Shown: in pieces, positions 1-9,241 of the stretch
Layout of the letters: every line of letters begins with the position of its first letter
Numbering within the stretch: position 1 is the stretch's first letter
Source: Actinomycetota bacterium
GTDB taxonomy: Bacteria > Actinomycetota > Actinomycetes > Nanopelagicales > Nanopelagicaceae
Assembly (NCBI GenBank): GCA_029977785.1
Contig: JAPOKG010000005.1
Span: 1 to 50,128 of the forward strand
Length of the DNA stretch: 50,128 nt
Direction: 5' to 3'
Notes under the pieces: generated by a model
What the model was told of the DNA's origin: nothing
Database searches by the model: none
The model's input: the letters and a program-made list of their open reading frames with translations, nothing else
Program-made: the position numbers and the translations under genes

Positions 1-2811
1 GGTCTCGATAACAGAATCAATCGCTTCGAGGTGGATTGCCATCAAGCCCTTGCGTGGATGAGAGAGCGAATCAAATGCTCCGGCCTTTACTAGCGATTCG
101 ATTGTCTTCTTGTTGCAGACATTGGCATCAACCTTTGCTAGAAAATCTCCAAACGAGGTGAATGTGCCCTTGCTCGCTCGCGCTGATTTGATGGATGCAA
201 CCACACCTTCTCCAACGTTTCGAATAGCAGCTAAACCAAAGCGAATATCAACTCCACGAGGGGTGTATTCAGCATCAGATTCATTGACATCAGGTGGCAA
301 GACCTTGATTCCCATGCGACGACATTCAGAGAGGTAGAGCGCAGATTTATCTTTATCATCGCGCACACTTGTTAAGAGCGCTGCCATGTATTCAGTTGGG
401 TAATTTGCCTTGAGGTAGGCGGTCCAAAATGAGACAACGCCGTAACCCGCGCTATGTGCTCGGTTAAATGCGTAATCAGAGAATGGAATAAGAACTTCCC
501 AGAGACGCTTAATGGCAGCGACAGAGAAACCATTTGCCTTCATGCCCGCTTCGAATGGGATGTACTCCTTATCGAGAATCTCCTTATTCTTCTTTCCCAT
601 CGCTTTACGGAGTAGATCTGCACGTCCCAAGGTAAAGCCAGCAACTTTTTGCGCAATAGCCATTACCTGCTCTTGATAAACAATTAGGCCATAGGTATCA
701 CCAAGAATTTCATTGAGCGGTTCAGATAATTCTGGGTGAATTGGCTCCACTGGCTTTCGCCCATTCTTGCGATCGGCATAGTTGTTATGTGCATTCTCGC
801 CCATAGGACCAGGGCGATAGAGAGCAATTACCGCAGAAATATCTGCAAAGGAATCCGGTGCCATGCTGCGTAGCAGTTCACGCATTGGTCCGCCATCGAG
901 TTGGAATACACCGAGAGTGTCACCACGTGATAGCAGCTCGAAGGTTTTCTGATCGTGCAGTGGAAGATCTTCAAGAACTACATCTATTCCCTGATTTGCC
1001 TTGATATTCAGGAGCGCGTCATCGAGAACAGATAGGTTTCGCAGCCCCAAGAAATCCATCTTGAGCAGGCCCGTTGATTCGCAAGCACCCATATCGAATT
1101 GAGTAATGATTGCGCCATCTGCTTCGCGACGGTGGATTGGAATTACATCGAGCAACGGCTCGCGAGAAAGAATGACGCCCGCAGCATGGACGCCCCATTG
1201 ACGTTTAAGGCCTTCTAAACCCTTTGCTAAATCAACTACCCGTTTGGAGTCAGGATCGCTTTCGTAGAGCTGCCTAAATTCGCCAGCCTCGCCGTAACGT
1301 GAATCTTTCGAGTCAAATATTCCTGAAAGAGTGATGTCTTTACCCATTACTGAAGGAGGGAGCGCTTTGGTCAGTTTCTCGCCAATTACATAGGGATAAC
1401 CGAGAACGCGGGTGGAATCTTTAAGAGATTGCTTCGACTTGATCGTTCCGTAAGTGATGATCTGCGCTACCCGATCTTCACCATACTTTTCAGTGGCGTA
1501 ACGAATCATTTCGGAGCGACGACGTTCGTCAAAGTCGAGATCGATATCGGGCATTGAGATACGTTCTGGATTCAGGAAGCGCTCAAATAAGAGGCCATGT
1601 TCGATGGGATCAAGGCCTGTGATGCCAAGTGAATAGGCAACGAGTGAACCTGCAGCAGAGCCACGTCCAGGCCCAACGCGAATTCCAACTTTCTTTGCAT
1701 GTCCTACCAAGTCGGCAACGACGAGGAAGTAACCAGGGAATCCCATATTGGCCATGACATCAAGTTCGTAATTGAGGCGTGTGCGATATTCATCGGTAGC
1801 GCGATCGCCCATTTTTTCAAGTAGCCCTCTAACGGATTCCTTACGCAGCCATGAATCTTCGGTTTCACCTTGTGGCACTGGAAAGGCAGGAAGCAAATTC
1901 TCGTTTTCGCGAAGCTTGACGTTGCAACGTTCTGCAATCAGAAGAGTGTTATCGCAACTTTCAGGAATCTCCTTAAAAAGTTCGCGCATTTGTGACGGAG
2001 TCTTGAGATAGAACTCATCGTTATCAAACTTAAATCTCTTTGGGTCCGCAAGAGTTGTACCTGATTGCACACAAAGCAGCGCAGCATGGGCTGCCGCATC
2101 TTGATGAAATGTGTAGTGCAGGTCATTGGTAGCAAGGAGTGGAAGCTTTAATTCTTTTCCAAGTTTTAGAAGATCTGCCTTTACGCGATTTTCAATATCT
2201 ATATCGTGATCCATGATTTCAAGGAAGAAGTTGTTGGCGCCGAAGATATCTCGGTAATCACTGGCCGCACGTAGCGCCTCACGATAATTTCCCATGCGGA
2301 GTCGAGTTTGGATTTCTCCACCTGGACATCCCGTTGTTGCTATCAACCCATCTGCATGGCGAGAAATTAACTCACGGTCCATTCGAGGCTTGTAGTAATA
2401 GCCTTCAAGGGAAGCAAGCGAGGAAAGTCTAAAAAGGTTAGCGAGTCCTTGATTATTTTCAGCAAGAATTGTCATGTGTGTATATGCGCCACCACCTGAA
2501 ACATCATCTTCGCCGCCATCAGCCCACTGCACGCGCTTCTTATCAAATCGAGATTCAGGTGCGACATAAGCTTCGATACCGATGATTGGTTTTACGCCAG
2601 CTTTCGTTGCTTGCTTGTAGAAATCAAAAGCTCCAAAGACATTGCCGTGATCTGTCATTGCAATCGCGGGCATTTCTAGTCGAGCTACTTCATTGACTAA
2701 GTCTCCGACGCGCGCGGCACCATCGAGCATCGAGTACTCGGTATGCACATGTAAATGTACAAACGAGTCGTTCGTCGATGCCCGTGAAGCTGAAAAATCT
2801 TCAGATGACAT
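1..2811 (-). CDS. dnaE1: DNA polymerase III alpha subunit DnaE1 (3' end beyond window)
   Basis: Replicative DNA polymerase catalytic subunit. I translated the frame from ATG 2811-2809 to the left edge, about 937 residues with no stop, so the C-terminal part lies outside the window. The N-terminus carries the PHP domain ([13 protein letters not shown] near residue 20). The palm catalytic motif PDIDLDF is near residue 420, and [17 protein letters not shown] and [17 protein letters not shown] follow. This is the full-length DnaE1 type, unlike the shorter DnaE2 elsewhere in the window. It begins 19 bases after rluD stops and is likely the last gene of a DksA-lspA-rluD-dnaE1 operon; lspA, rluD and dnaE1 also lie near ileS in mycobacteria. 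No strong Shine-Dalgarno is visible, so translation may be coupled to rluD. Confidence 0.96.
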   Translation of the reverse strand, partial: MSSEDFSASRASTNDSFVHLHVHTEYSMLDGAARVGDLVNEVARLEMPAIAMTDHGNVFGAFDFYKQATKAGVKPIIGIEAYVAPESRFDKKRVQWADGGEDDVSGGGAYTHMTILAENNQGLANLFRLSSLASLEGYYYKPRMDRELISRHADGLIATTGCPGGEIQTRLRMGNYREALRAASDYRDIFGANNFFLEIMDHDIDIENRVKADLLKLGKELKLPLLATNDLHYTFHQDAAAHAALLCVQSGTTLADPKRFKFDNDEFYLKTPSQMRELFKEIPESCDNTLLIAERCNVKLRENENLLPAFPVPQGETEDSWLRKESVRGLLEKMGDRATDEYRTRLNYELDVMANMGFPGYFLVVADLVGHAKKVGIRVGPGRGSAAGSLVAYSLGITGLDPIEHGLLFERFLNPERISMPDIDLDFDERRRSEMIRYATEKYGEDRVAQIITYGTIKSKQSLKDSTRVLGYPYVIGEKLTKALPPSVMGKDITLSGIFDSKDSRYGEAGEFRQLYESDPDSKRVVDLAKGLEGLKRQWGVHAAGVILSREPLLDVIPIHRREADGAIITQFDMGACESTGLLKMDFLGLRNLSVLDDALLNIKANQGIDVVLEDLPLHDQKTFELLSRGDTLGVFQLDGGPMRELLRSMAPDSFADISAVIALYRPGPMGENAHNNYADRKNGRKPVEPIHPELSEPLNEILGDTYGLIVYQEQVMAIAQKVAGFTLGRADLLRKAMGKKNKEILDKEYIPFEAGMKANGFSVAAIKRLWEVLIPFSDYAFNRAHSAGYGVVSFWTAYLKANYPTEYMAALLTSVRDDKDKSALYLSECRRMGIKVLPPDVNESDAEYTPRGVDIRFGLAAIRNVGEGVVASIKSARASKGTFTSFGDFLAKVDANVCNKKTIESLVKAGAFDSLSHPRKGLMAIHLEAIDSVIET

Positions 2812-2830
2812 GGTGGCGCAACATTAGCGC

Positions 2831-3769
2831 CTAAGGGAGAACTGCCTCGGATAGCAACGCCAGAGAAGCCTGAAGGTCAGGTGGATATGGAGCGCTGAGA
2901 ACTAACGGAAGTGCGCTTACTGGATGGTTAAATCTCAGTTCAAGCGCATGTAACCAAGGACGAGACATCGCCATTTTCTTTCCTAGTACGGGATCGGCGC
3001 CATACGTGGTGTCACCGACAAGTGGATGTCCCAACGCCGAGAAGTGAACGCGAATCTGATGAGTACGACCAGTTTCTAGTTCTACCTTTACAAGAGAGAC
3101 TGAGCGGTAATACTCAATGACTTCATAGTGGGTGATGCTCTCTTTTCCGGTAGCGACAACGGCAAATCGATGGTCCTCTTTTGGATGTCGATCGATGGGG
3201 GCATCAATTGTTCCACTCGCTGGATCCATATGCCCTTGTACGAGTGCGTGATAAGTCTTCTCTATCTCATGGTTACGAAACATATCTTTTAACTTGAGAT
3301 AAGCCTTATCTGTCTTGGCAACAACCATTAGACCTGAGGTTCCAACATCGAGGCGATGAACTATCCCTGCACGTTCTGCGGGACCTGACGTTGTAATTGT
3401 GTAGCCAGCGGCCATGAGGGCGCCAACAACTGTTGGACCCATCCAACCTGGACTTGGGTGAGCTGCGCACCCGACTGGCTTGTCTATAACAACAATATCG
3501 TCATCGTTAAAGATGACAGTGAGGCCCTCAAGTGGCGTAAGTGGAATTGGATCTTGATTCTTTTGTGCAGGCATCAATACTTCAATCAATTGACCTGCTG
3601 CGACGCGATCTGATTTCTGCATCGCTTGATTATTGGTGGTGATATCGCCATCCTCTAGGAGTTTGACGATGGCTGTGCGAGAAAGACCCAATACTCGAGT
3701 CAGCGCGCTATCAATACGTTCGCCAGCCACGCCTTCTGGAACGGTGAGTGAGCGCAATTCTCTTGTCAT
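2831..3769 (-). CDS. rluD: RluA-family 23S rRNA pseudouridine synthase (RluD-like)
   Basis: Predicted to isomerise specific uridines of rRNA to pseudouridine. The 312-residue protein has an N-terminal S4 RNA-binding domain (about residues 18-65, with LSRTAIVKLLEDGDI) followed by the RluA catalytic domain. The hallmark HRLDVGTSG motif places the catalytic Asp at residue 141. ETGRTHQIRVH and GHPLVGDTTYG are also family signatures. Length fits RluD. It starts 6 bases after the lspA stop and ends 19 bases before dnaE1, so it sits inside that operon. The exact target uridines cannot be read from sequence; RluD versus RluC specificity is inferred from the S4 domain and from lspA-rluD neighbourhood conservation. 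Confidence 0.93.
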   Translation of the reverse strand: MTRELRSLTVPEGVAGERIDSALTRVLGLSRTAIVKLLEDGDITTNNQAMQKSDRVAAGQLIEVLMPAQKNQDPIPLTPLEGLTVIFNDDDIVVIDKPVGCAAHPSPGWMGPTVVGALMAAGYTITTSGPAERAGIVHRLDVGTSGLMVVAKTDKAYLKLKDMFRNHEIEKTYHALVQGHMDPASGTIDAPIDRHPKEDHRFAVVATGKESITHYEVIEYYRSVSLVKVELETGRTHQIRVHFSALGHPLVGDTTYGADPVLGKKMAMSRPWLHALELRFNHPVSALPLVLSAPYPPDLQASLALLSEAVLP

Positions 3770-3775
3770 GAGTTC

Positions 3776-4267
3776 CTACTGTACCTGTGTAATGGGAGGG
3801 ACGTTTCTCATCGTTTGGATGAAAGCCAATAGCGCAGCGGTAGATATTGCAATATCGGCGATATTAAATACCGGCCAATTCGGAATTTGAATCCAATCTA
3901 TGACATGTCCAAGAAAGAATCCAGGCTCACGGAAGATTCGATCCGTGAGATTCCCGAGTACTCCCCCGAGAAGTAGCCCTGCGCAGGTCAACCAACCGCG
4001 AGATGTAATACGTGCTGCATATCTGACAATTGTTGCGATGACAGCAACTGCAAGGAGAGTGAAGGCGAGTGTGAATCCGCTAGCAAGGCTAAATGCTGCA
4101 CCTGAATTCTTGAGTAAGGTGAATTGCAAGAAAGTGCCAAGGACCGGCTGTGGATCTGACGAGAAATTTGAGAGAGCCCAAGTTTTCGTTGCGTAATCAA
4201 AAAGCCAAATAGTCCAGGCAGTCAGCCAGATAGTGCGAGTCTTGCCAGAGTTAAACTGAGGGCGCAC
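3776..4267 (-). CDS. lspA: Lipoprotein signal peptidase LspA
   Basis: Aspartic protease of the cytoplasmic membrane that removes signal peptides from diacylglyceryl-modified prolipoproteins. The protein has 163 residues and four hydrophobic segments. The two catalytic Asp motifs are present: NLTDR (D109) and FNIADIAI (D138). The conserved NSGAAFSL motif lies around residue 54. The start is a GTG at 4267-4265, one base after the upstream DksA-like gene stops, so coupling is likely. Typical LspA length and no missing catalytic residue. Confidence 0.95.
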   Translation of the reverse strand: MRPQFNSGKTRTIWLTAWTIWLFDYATKTWALSNFSSDPQPVLGTFLQFTLLKNSGAAFSLASGFTLAFTLLAVAVIATIVRYAARITSRGWLTCAGLLLGGVLGNLTDRIFREPGFFLGHVIDWIQIPNWPVFNIADIAISTAALLAFIQTMRNVPPITQVQ

Positions 4268-4268
4268 G

Positions 4269-5144
4269 TTAGCGCCGCTCTTCCTTCTGCTTACAAATCA
4301 TGCAGAGCGTCGCACGTGGAAAAACCTGCAGACGAGCTTTGCCAATTGGCGAACCACATTCTTCGCACAAGCCGTAGGTCTTGGCATCAATTCGTGCGAG
4401 TGCGCGTTCAGTTTGCAGAACCATATCTCGCGCATTGATTACAAGTGACATCTCATGTTCGCGCTCGAAAGTTTTTGTTCCAGAGTCAGCTTGGTCATCG
4501 CCTGCGCCTTCGCCTGACTCTGCAATTAGTTCATTCATCTCGGCTTCAACGTTGGCGAGTTCGGTACGCAGACGTTCGAGATCAGTTGCAATCTCTGCTC
4601 GTATCGCTTTTAACTCGGCTGCAGTCCACGGTGCTTCATCACTCGAAGCTGTTACAGGAGTAGGAGCGGCCTTGATTGGCTTAAGGGGTGCAAACTTCTT
4701 GCCGCTCTTTACCGGCCGAGGTGGGGGCGGCATTACCAATCGTCGTTCTTCAACGACTGGGGCTGCAGTTGGTGCAACAACAGTTGCTACTGAAACAGTT
4801 TGAGATTTTTCATCAACAGTAAGAGTTGTCTTGCCGACCTTTGAAGGGAATGGTCGTCCCGGAGCCTTCTTTACTGGAATCGATTTCTTAGCCGGCGCTT
4901 TCTTGGCCACCTTCTTAGCAGCCGCTTTTTTAGCAGGCGCTTTCTTGGCCACCTTCTTAGCTGCAACTTTTTTAGCAGGGGCCTTCTTAGCAACCTTCTT
5001 AGCTGCAGATTTTTTGGCAGGAGCCTTCTTCGCAGCCGCTTTCTTCGCTGCTTTCTTGACTACTTTTTTTCCTGGCACGCCGCGCACCTTATGCGTTTTT
5101 CCTCTCGTAACCAACTTAGCCACGCATGGTTTAGACTTAACCAC
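4269..5144 (-). CDS. TraR/DksA-type zinc-finger protein with Lys/Ala/Pro-rich tail
   Basis: The C-terminal half matches the DksA/TraR family: a predicted helical coiled coil (about residues 180-255) and a four-Cys zinc finger (C260, C263, C281, C284) containing CEECGSPIGKARL. The N-terminal third (about residues 26-94) is a histone H1-like tail built of 14-residue Lys/Ala/Pro repeats, followed by a Pro/Val-rich linker. Such a protein may bind nucleic acid through the tail and RNA polymerase or DNA through the finger; this is inference. The start is uncertain: the frame opens at GTG 5144, but GTG codons at 5123, 5087 and 5078 are possible and none has a convincing ribosome site. It is divergent from the ileS leader and heads the lspA-rluD-dnaE1 operon. 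Confidence 0.85.
   Translation of the reverse strand: MVKSKPCVAKLVTRGKTHKVRGVPGKKVVKKAAKKAAAKKAPAKKSAAKKVAKKAPAKKVAAKKVAKKAPAKKAAAKKVAKKAPAKKSIPVKKAPGRPFPSKVGKTTLTVDEKSQTVSVATVVAPTAAPVVEERRLVMPPPPRPVKSGKKFAPLKPIKAAPTPVTASSDEAPWTAAELKAIRAEIATDLERLRTELANVEAEMNELIAESGEGAGDDQADSGTKTFEREHEMSLVINARDMVLQTERALARIDAKTYGLCEECGSPIGKARLQVFPRATLCMICKQKEERR
4875..5030 (-). repeat. 42-bp tandem repeat coding for 14-residue Lys/Ala/Pro units
   Basis: Within the DksA-like gene, residues 39-90 consist of units of the form KKAPAKKxAAKKVA, about 3.5 copies with a 14-residue (42-base) period. Differences between copies fall mainly at one variable residue and at synonymous positions, as expected for a coding tandem duplication. 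Copy number is likely to vary between strains. Confidence 0.85.
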
Positions 5145-5147
5145 GCA
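5115..5147 (+). repeat. Two 12-base direct repeats in the DksA/ileS divergent region
   Basis: CTTAGCCACGCA (5115-5126) recurs as CTTAACCACGCA (5136-5147), with starts 21 bases apart, about two helical turns. They precede the ileS T-box and overlap the first possible codons of the divergent DksA-like frame. The spacing suits a protein-binding site, but no regulator is identifiable. If the repeats are an operator, the DksA-like protein probably starts downstream of GTG 5144. Confidence 0.35.
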
Positions 5148-5163
5148 GGACCAAGCAAGAAAA

Positions 5164-5346
5164 GTGCGTTGATGAGGCCATCACCTTCGGAGCACGTCAG
5201 AAGATCCGCAATATGCGGGGTAGAACTGGCCGAAAGCTTGGAGAAATTAAGCGGCACCTCTCACATCTTGTGCCAGGTGCAAGGCGGGTGGTACCGCGAA
5301 CTCAATTGCGAGTTCGTCCCTCCAAGATCTTTTGATGCTTGGGGGA
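5164..5346 (+). promoter_or_regulatory. Translational T-box riboswitch for isoleucine (ileS leader)
   Basis: A short stem I is closed by GTGC (5164-5167) and GCAC (5192-5195) and exposes ATC, an Ile codon, at 5180-5182 as the likely specifier. A small hairpin CCGC/GCGG and a GGCAC/GTGCC stem follow. The T-box core GGGTGGTACCGCG lies at 5285-5297; its TGGT bulge can pair with the ACCA 3' end of uncharged tRNA-Ile. Downstream, CCTCCAAG (5319-5326) pairs with CTTGGGGG (5338-5345), burying the ileS Shine-Dalgarno. This matches the ultrashort-stem-I translational T-boxes of actinobacterial ileS. There is no run of T that would make a terminator, so control is likely at translation. Confidence 0.93.
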
Positions 5347-5352
5347 TTTTTT

Positions 5353-8300
5353 ATGCCATCACCATTTCGCGCGATTAGCGCACAGATTGACCTGCCTGCG
5401 ATGGAACGATCAATCCTAGATTTTTGGCGTGAAAATCAAATCTTTGAAGAGAGCACACAGTCACGCGCCGCCGGAACTCCTTGGACTTTTTACGAAGGTC
5501 CTCCTACAGCAAACGGTATGCCCGGCACGCACCACATTGAAGCGCGTGTATTTAAAGATGTATTTCCGCGCTATCAGACAATGAAGGGCAAGTACGTCAC
5601 CCGTAAAGCAGGTTGGGATTGCCACGGACTTCCCGTTGAAATTGCAGTTGAGAAAGAGTTGGGATTTGCAGGTAAGGGCGATATTGAAAAATATGGAATC
5701 GCAGCTTTTAACGATAAGTGTCGTGAATCAGTAACCCGACATGTAGATGCTTTCACCGCAATGACAGAGCGAATGGGTTTCTGGGTTGATTTTGATCAGG
5801 CGTATTGGACGATGGCGCCTGAATATGTTGAGAGTGTCTGGTGGAGCCTTAAAGAAATTTGGAAGAAAGGGTTGCTGGTTCAAGACCATCGCGTTGCACC
5901 ATACTGCCCGCGTTGTGGAACTGGGCTATCCGATCACGAATTAGCGCAAGGGTACGAGACTGTCGTTGATCCATCTGTCTATGTGCGCTTTCCCATTACA
6001 TCTGGTGAACTCGCTGAAATGGGTGCTTCACTTCTTGTTTGGACTACAACCCCTTGGACGCTAGTTTCCAACACAGCGATTGCTGCCCATCCCGATGTTA
6101 ATTACGTAGTCGTGAAGACAGTCCTAGAAGATACCTCTGAAGTTCTAGTCGTGGCAGAGCCACTGCTCTCTGCCGTGGCTGGAGAACATACAATTCTTAA
6201 GACTCTTAAAGGTAGCGAGTTGGAGCGCACTACATATAAGCGTCCATTTGATTACATCGAGATTCCGAATTCCCACTTTGTTGTTCTTGCAACATACGTG
6301 ACTACTGAGGATGGAACAGGTTTGGTCCACCAATCCCCCGCATTCGGCGCCGACGACTTACAAGTCTGTCGCTCATATGGCTTACCTGTCGTGAACCCAA
6401 TCTCACCCGATGGAAAGTTCTTGACGAGCGTGCCAGTTGTTGGAGGAATCTTCTTTAAGGAGGCGGATAAGCCACTCGTAAAAGAACTCAAGGCATCAGG
6501 TGCGCTCTACAAGCATGTTCCTTATGAGCACCCATATCCTCACTGCTGGAGATGCCACACAGCACTTATCTATTACGCACAACCTTCTTGGTATATCCGG
6601 ACAACATCAATAAAGGATGAACTCATCCGTGAAAATCAAGCCACTGATTGGCACCCTGAAACAATCAAAACTGGAAGATATGGTGATTGGCTCAATAACA
6701 ATATTGACTGGGCGCTATCGCGAAATAGATTCTGGGGAACGCCGCTTCCAATCTGGCGTTGCGAGAATAAACATGAAGTCTGCGTTGAATCGCTGAAAGA
6801 GTTAGGGGCTCTGGCTGGCCAAGAGTTAAGCAACCTTGATCCACACCGCCCATTTGTCGATGACATTACCTTTGCCTGCGCAGAGTGCTCAACAAGCATG
6901 GTGCGCGTCCCCGAAGTTATTGACTGCTGGTATGACTCAGGTGCGATGCCATTCGCGCAATGGGGATACCCACATAAAGCGGGTTCAGTAGAAAAGTTTA
7001 AAGCTGCCTACCCTGCCGACTTTATCTGCGAGGCTATTGATCAAACTCGCGGTTGGTTTTACACCCTGATGACTATTGGAACTCTTGTCTTTGATAAGAG
7101 TTCATATAAGAGCGTTCTCTGTCTTGGACATATCCTCGATAAAGATGGCCGCAAAATGAGTAAACACCTAGGCAATGTCCTTGAGCCAATGTCGCTTATG
7201 GATCAACATGGCGCGGATGCAGTCCGTTGGTACATGTTGGCTGCCGGCTCGCCTTGGTCTGCGCGCCGCGTTGGCCATGATGCAATCTCTGATGTTGTCC
7301 GCAAGACGCTACTTACCTATTGGAACACCATCTCATTCCATGCGCTTTATGCAGAAGCTTCTGAGTTTGACTTGTCGCAAAGCCCAGCAATCGCCGACCG
7401 CACAATTATGGATCGCTGGATTTTGAGCGAACTCAACACTCTGATCACTACAGTCGATAAGGCTTACGCAGACTTTGATTCACAGACTGCAGGAAGAGAG
7501 CTAGCCAAATTTATTGATGATCTTTCTAACTGGTATGTGCGCAGATCTCGTCGCCGCTTCTGGGATGCAGATACAGCGGCCTTAGCCACTTTGCATGAAT
7601 GCCTAGTCACCCTGACACAACTCCTAGCGCCGATGGTTCCCTTTATTGCCGAACATACCTGGCAGGTATTGGTACGCCCAGCCGACAAGAATGCAGCAGC
7701 ATCAGTTCATCTGACCGATTTCCCAATTGCCAATACCACATTGATTAATCCGACGTTGAATGAGCAGGTGGCGATGACCCGTCGCGTTGTTGAGTTAGGA
7801 AGAGCCGCTCGCGCAGAATCCGCCATCAAGATTCGTCAGCCGCTACAGCGTGCTCTGATCTCGGCTCAAGGATGGTCTCAATTACCCGAAGATATGAAGT
7901 CCCAAATTTCTGATGAGCTCAACGTCGCTGACTTGCAAGATATAGCAAGTGCAGATGGCGATCTTGTCGATGTCTCAGTGAAGGCTAATTTCAAATCACT
8001 CGGTGCAAAATATGGAAAAACAGTTCAGGATGTAGCAAAGTTGATTGCAGCAGCTGAACCAACCGCCCTTGTGAAGGGCTTGCGCGCCAGCGGCTCTGCG
8101 ACTTTAGGAGACTTTGAAATCGAACTAGCTGATCTAGTCGTCACAGAAGTTCCCAAGTCAGGGTGGATGGTTGCTAGCCATGATGGTGAGAGCGTAGCTC
8201 TTGATTTAGCGTTGACTCCAGAACTTATCGCTGCTGGAAATATCCGCGAAGTCATACGCCTAATTCAAGAGAGACGTAAGAGCGATGGCTTTGAAATCTC

Positions 8301-8466
8301 AGATCGAATTCACGTACGTTGGAACGCACCAGCTGAGCTACAGGAGACCATCCGGAGCGCTGCTACGCATATATCCGATGAAGTACTTGCAATCTCTTTC
8401 GAATACGACACAACTGTGGCACAAGAAGATAACGAATTTAGCGTTGGTGTTTCTCTAACAAAATAG
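5353..8466 (+). CDS. ileS: Isoleucyl-tRNA synthetase
   Basis: Class I aminoacyl-tRNA synthetase that charges tRNA-Ile. The 1037-residue protein has the nucleotide-binding HIGH-type region GPPTANGMPGTHH (about residues 49-61) and KMSKH near residue 601. The connective editing domain with TTTPWTLVSNTA and the C-terminal anticodon-binding region are complete. The overall form is the long IleS2-like type common in actinobacteria. I chose ATG 5353 over the in-frame ATG 5332 because GGGGGA (5341-5346) sits 6 bases upstream of 5353, and that site is the one sequestered by the T-box hairpin. The gene stands alone on plus and converges with yggT, the two stop codons lying 1 base apart. Confidence 0.97.
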   Translation: MPSPFRAISAQIDLPAMERSILDFWRENQIFEESTQSRAAGTPWTFYEGPPTANGMPGTHHIEARVFKDVFPRYQTMKGKYVTRKAGWDCHGLPVEIAVEKELGFAGKGDIEKYGIAAFNDKCRESVTRHVDAFTAMTERMGFWVDFDQAYWTMAPEYVESVWWSLKEIWKKGLLVQDHRVAPYCPRCGTGLSDHELAQGYETVVDPSVYVRFPITSGELAEMGASLLVWTTTPWTLVSNTAIAAHPDVNYVVVKTVLEDTSEVLVVAEPLLSAVAGEHTILKTLKGSELERTTYKRPFDYIEIPNSHFVVLATYVTTEDGTGLVHQSPAFGADDLQVCRSYGLPVVNPISPDGKFLTSVPVVGGIFFKEADKPLVKELKASGALYKHVPYEHPYPHCWRCHTALIYYAQPSWYIRTTSIKDELIRENQATDWHPETIKTGRYGDWLNNNIDWALSRNRFWGTPLPIWRCENKHEVCVESLKELGALAGQELSNLDPHRPFVDDITFACAECSTSMVRVPEVIDCWYDSGAMPFAQWGYPHKAGSVEKFKAAYPADFICEAIDQTRGWFYTLMTIGTLVFDKSSYKSVLCLGHILDKDGRKMSKHLGNVLEPMSLMDQHGADAVRWYMLAAGSPWSARRVGHDAISDVVRKTLLTYWNTISFHALYAEASEFDLSQSPAIADRTIMDRWILSELNTLITTVDKAYADFDSQTAGRELAKFIDDLSNWYVRRSRRRFWDADTAALATLHECLVTLTQLLAPMVPFIAEHTWQVLVRPADKNAAASVHLTDFPIANTTLINPTLNEQVAMTRRVVELGRAARAESAIKIRQPLQRALISAQGWSQLPEDMKSQISDELNVADLQDIASADGDLVDVSVKANFKSLGAKYGKTVQDVAKLIAAAEPTALVKGLRASGSATLGDFEIELADLVVTEVPKSGWMVASHDGESVALDLALTPELIAAGNIREVIRLIQERRKSDGFEISDRIHVRWNAPAELQETIRSAATHISDEVLAISFEYDTTVAQEDNEFSVGVSLTK

Positions 8467-8467
8467 C

Positions 8468-8749
8468 TTAGAGAATTATGCGGATTGCAGTTTGTGCAAT
8501 GTTTGCTGCAATCAGAAGAACTATAAATGAAAGGTCGAGCGCAACGCCACCAATACGTAGCGGTGGCACAAAGCGCTGGACATATCTCATTGGTCGATCT
8601 GTTATCGAGTAGACAATTTCAAAGACGGCGAGAAGGAATGAGTTCGGGCGCCAGTTACGAGCAAACATTCGTACATAATCGATGATAATGCGAACGAATA
8701 GCGCGAGTTTAAAGAGTCCAATAAGTTGGACAAGAACTGATTCAAGCAT
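8468..8749 (-). CDS. YggT family membrane protein
   Basis: Small integral membrane protein of 93 residues with two hydrophobic segments (about 1-22 and 65-90). They flank a polar middle containing the family-typical SITDRPMRYVQRFVPPLR stretch. YggT proteins follow sepF in actinobacterial division clusters; the biochemical role is not established. It begins 8 bases after sepF stops and is the last gene of the dcw-linked run. The gene expected next in many relatives, divIVA, is not here; ileS converges immediately. Confidence 0.85.
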   Translation of the reverse strand: MLESVLVQLIGLFKLALFVRIIIDYVRMFARNWRPNSFLLAVFEIVYSITDRPMRYVQRFVPPLRIGGVALDLSFIVLLIAANIAQTAIRIIL

Positions 8750-8757
8750 CTAAATAA

Positions 8758-9228
8758 TCAGCTTTGATTAAAGAAAGATGCTTGAGCAGCCGTCTTATCT
8801 TCGTTGCTTACATTGACATTCGCTGGAGAGAGTAAAAAGACTTTGAGGCTGATACGTTCAATACGTCCATGAAGGCCAAAGACAAGTCCACTCGAAAAAT
8901 CAACCAAGCGCTTGCGCTCTCCTTCTTCCATGTCATCAAGGTTGATGATGACCGGATTACCTTCACGGTAGTACTCGCCAACTTTGCGCGCTTCGGAGTA
9001 AGAGCGTGGTTGCAAAGTAATGATGTTGTAAGAAGATGAATCTTCAATCAGTGCAGGTTGTGTCGAGGCAGATGTCACTGGCGTTGAGTGTGAACCGAGA
9101 ACCGTTACTCCAGTGCGATCACGAGTAGGGCGCGCGACTGCAGTACGTGCTGGCGCTTGCGCCGGTGCGGTCTCTTCATCGGTATCGACGAGGCCCAAGA
9201 AGCCCATCATTTTATTGAGTGCTGACAT
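8758..9228 (-). CDS. sepF: Cell division protein SepF
   Basis: Cytoplasmic FtsZ partner that tethers the Z-ring to the membrane in bacteria lacking FtsA. The 156-residue protein starts with a short amphipathic helix (MSALNKMMGFLGL), the likely membrane anchor, then a disordered Thr/Pro/Ala linker. The SepF domain spans about residues 67-140 (ITLQPRSYSEARKVGEYY, NPVIINLDDM, RLVDFSSGLVFGLHG). FtsZ in this window ends in an acidic [11 protein letters not shown] tail suited to SepF binding. It lies 13 bases after yggS. Confidence 0.94.
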   Translation of the reverse strand: MSALNKMMGFLGLVDTDEETAPAQAPARTAVARPTRDRTGVTVLGSHSTPVTSASTQPALIEDSSSYNIITLQPRSYSEARKVGEYYREGNPVIINLDDMEEGERKRLVDFSSGLVFGLHGRIERISLKVFLLSPANVNVSNEDKTAAQASFFNQS

Positions 9229-9241
9229 AGGTACTAGGTTA

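Noticed and set aside
1-2811. dnaE1 as a truncated pseudogene
   Set aside because: The frame is open up to the window edge with all visible motifs intact; the truncation is only the window boundary.
4875-5030. CRISPR or other non-coding repeat array
   Set aside because: The period is 42 bases without unique spacers and keeps a perfect codon frame, so it is a protein repeat.
4381-5172. Plus-strand open frames opposite the DksA-like gene coding for Ala/Phe/Leu-rich proteins
   Set aside because: They are the antisense image of the Lys/Ala/Pro repeat; no domain, ribosome site or neighbour supports them.
5332-5352. ileS start at ATG 5332
   Set aside because: That codon lies inside the T-box sequestration hairpin and upstream of the only good Shine-Dalgarno; 5353 fits the ribosome site.
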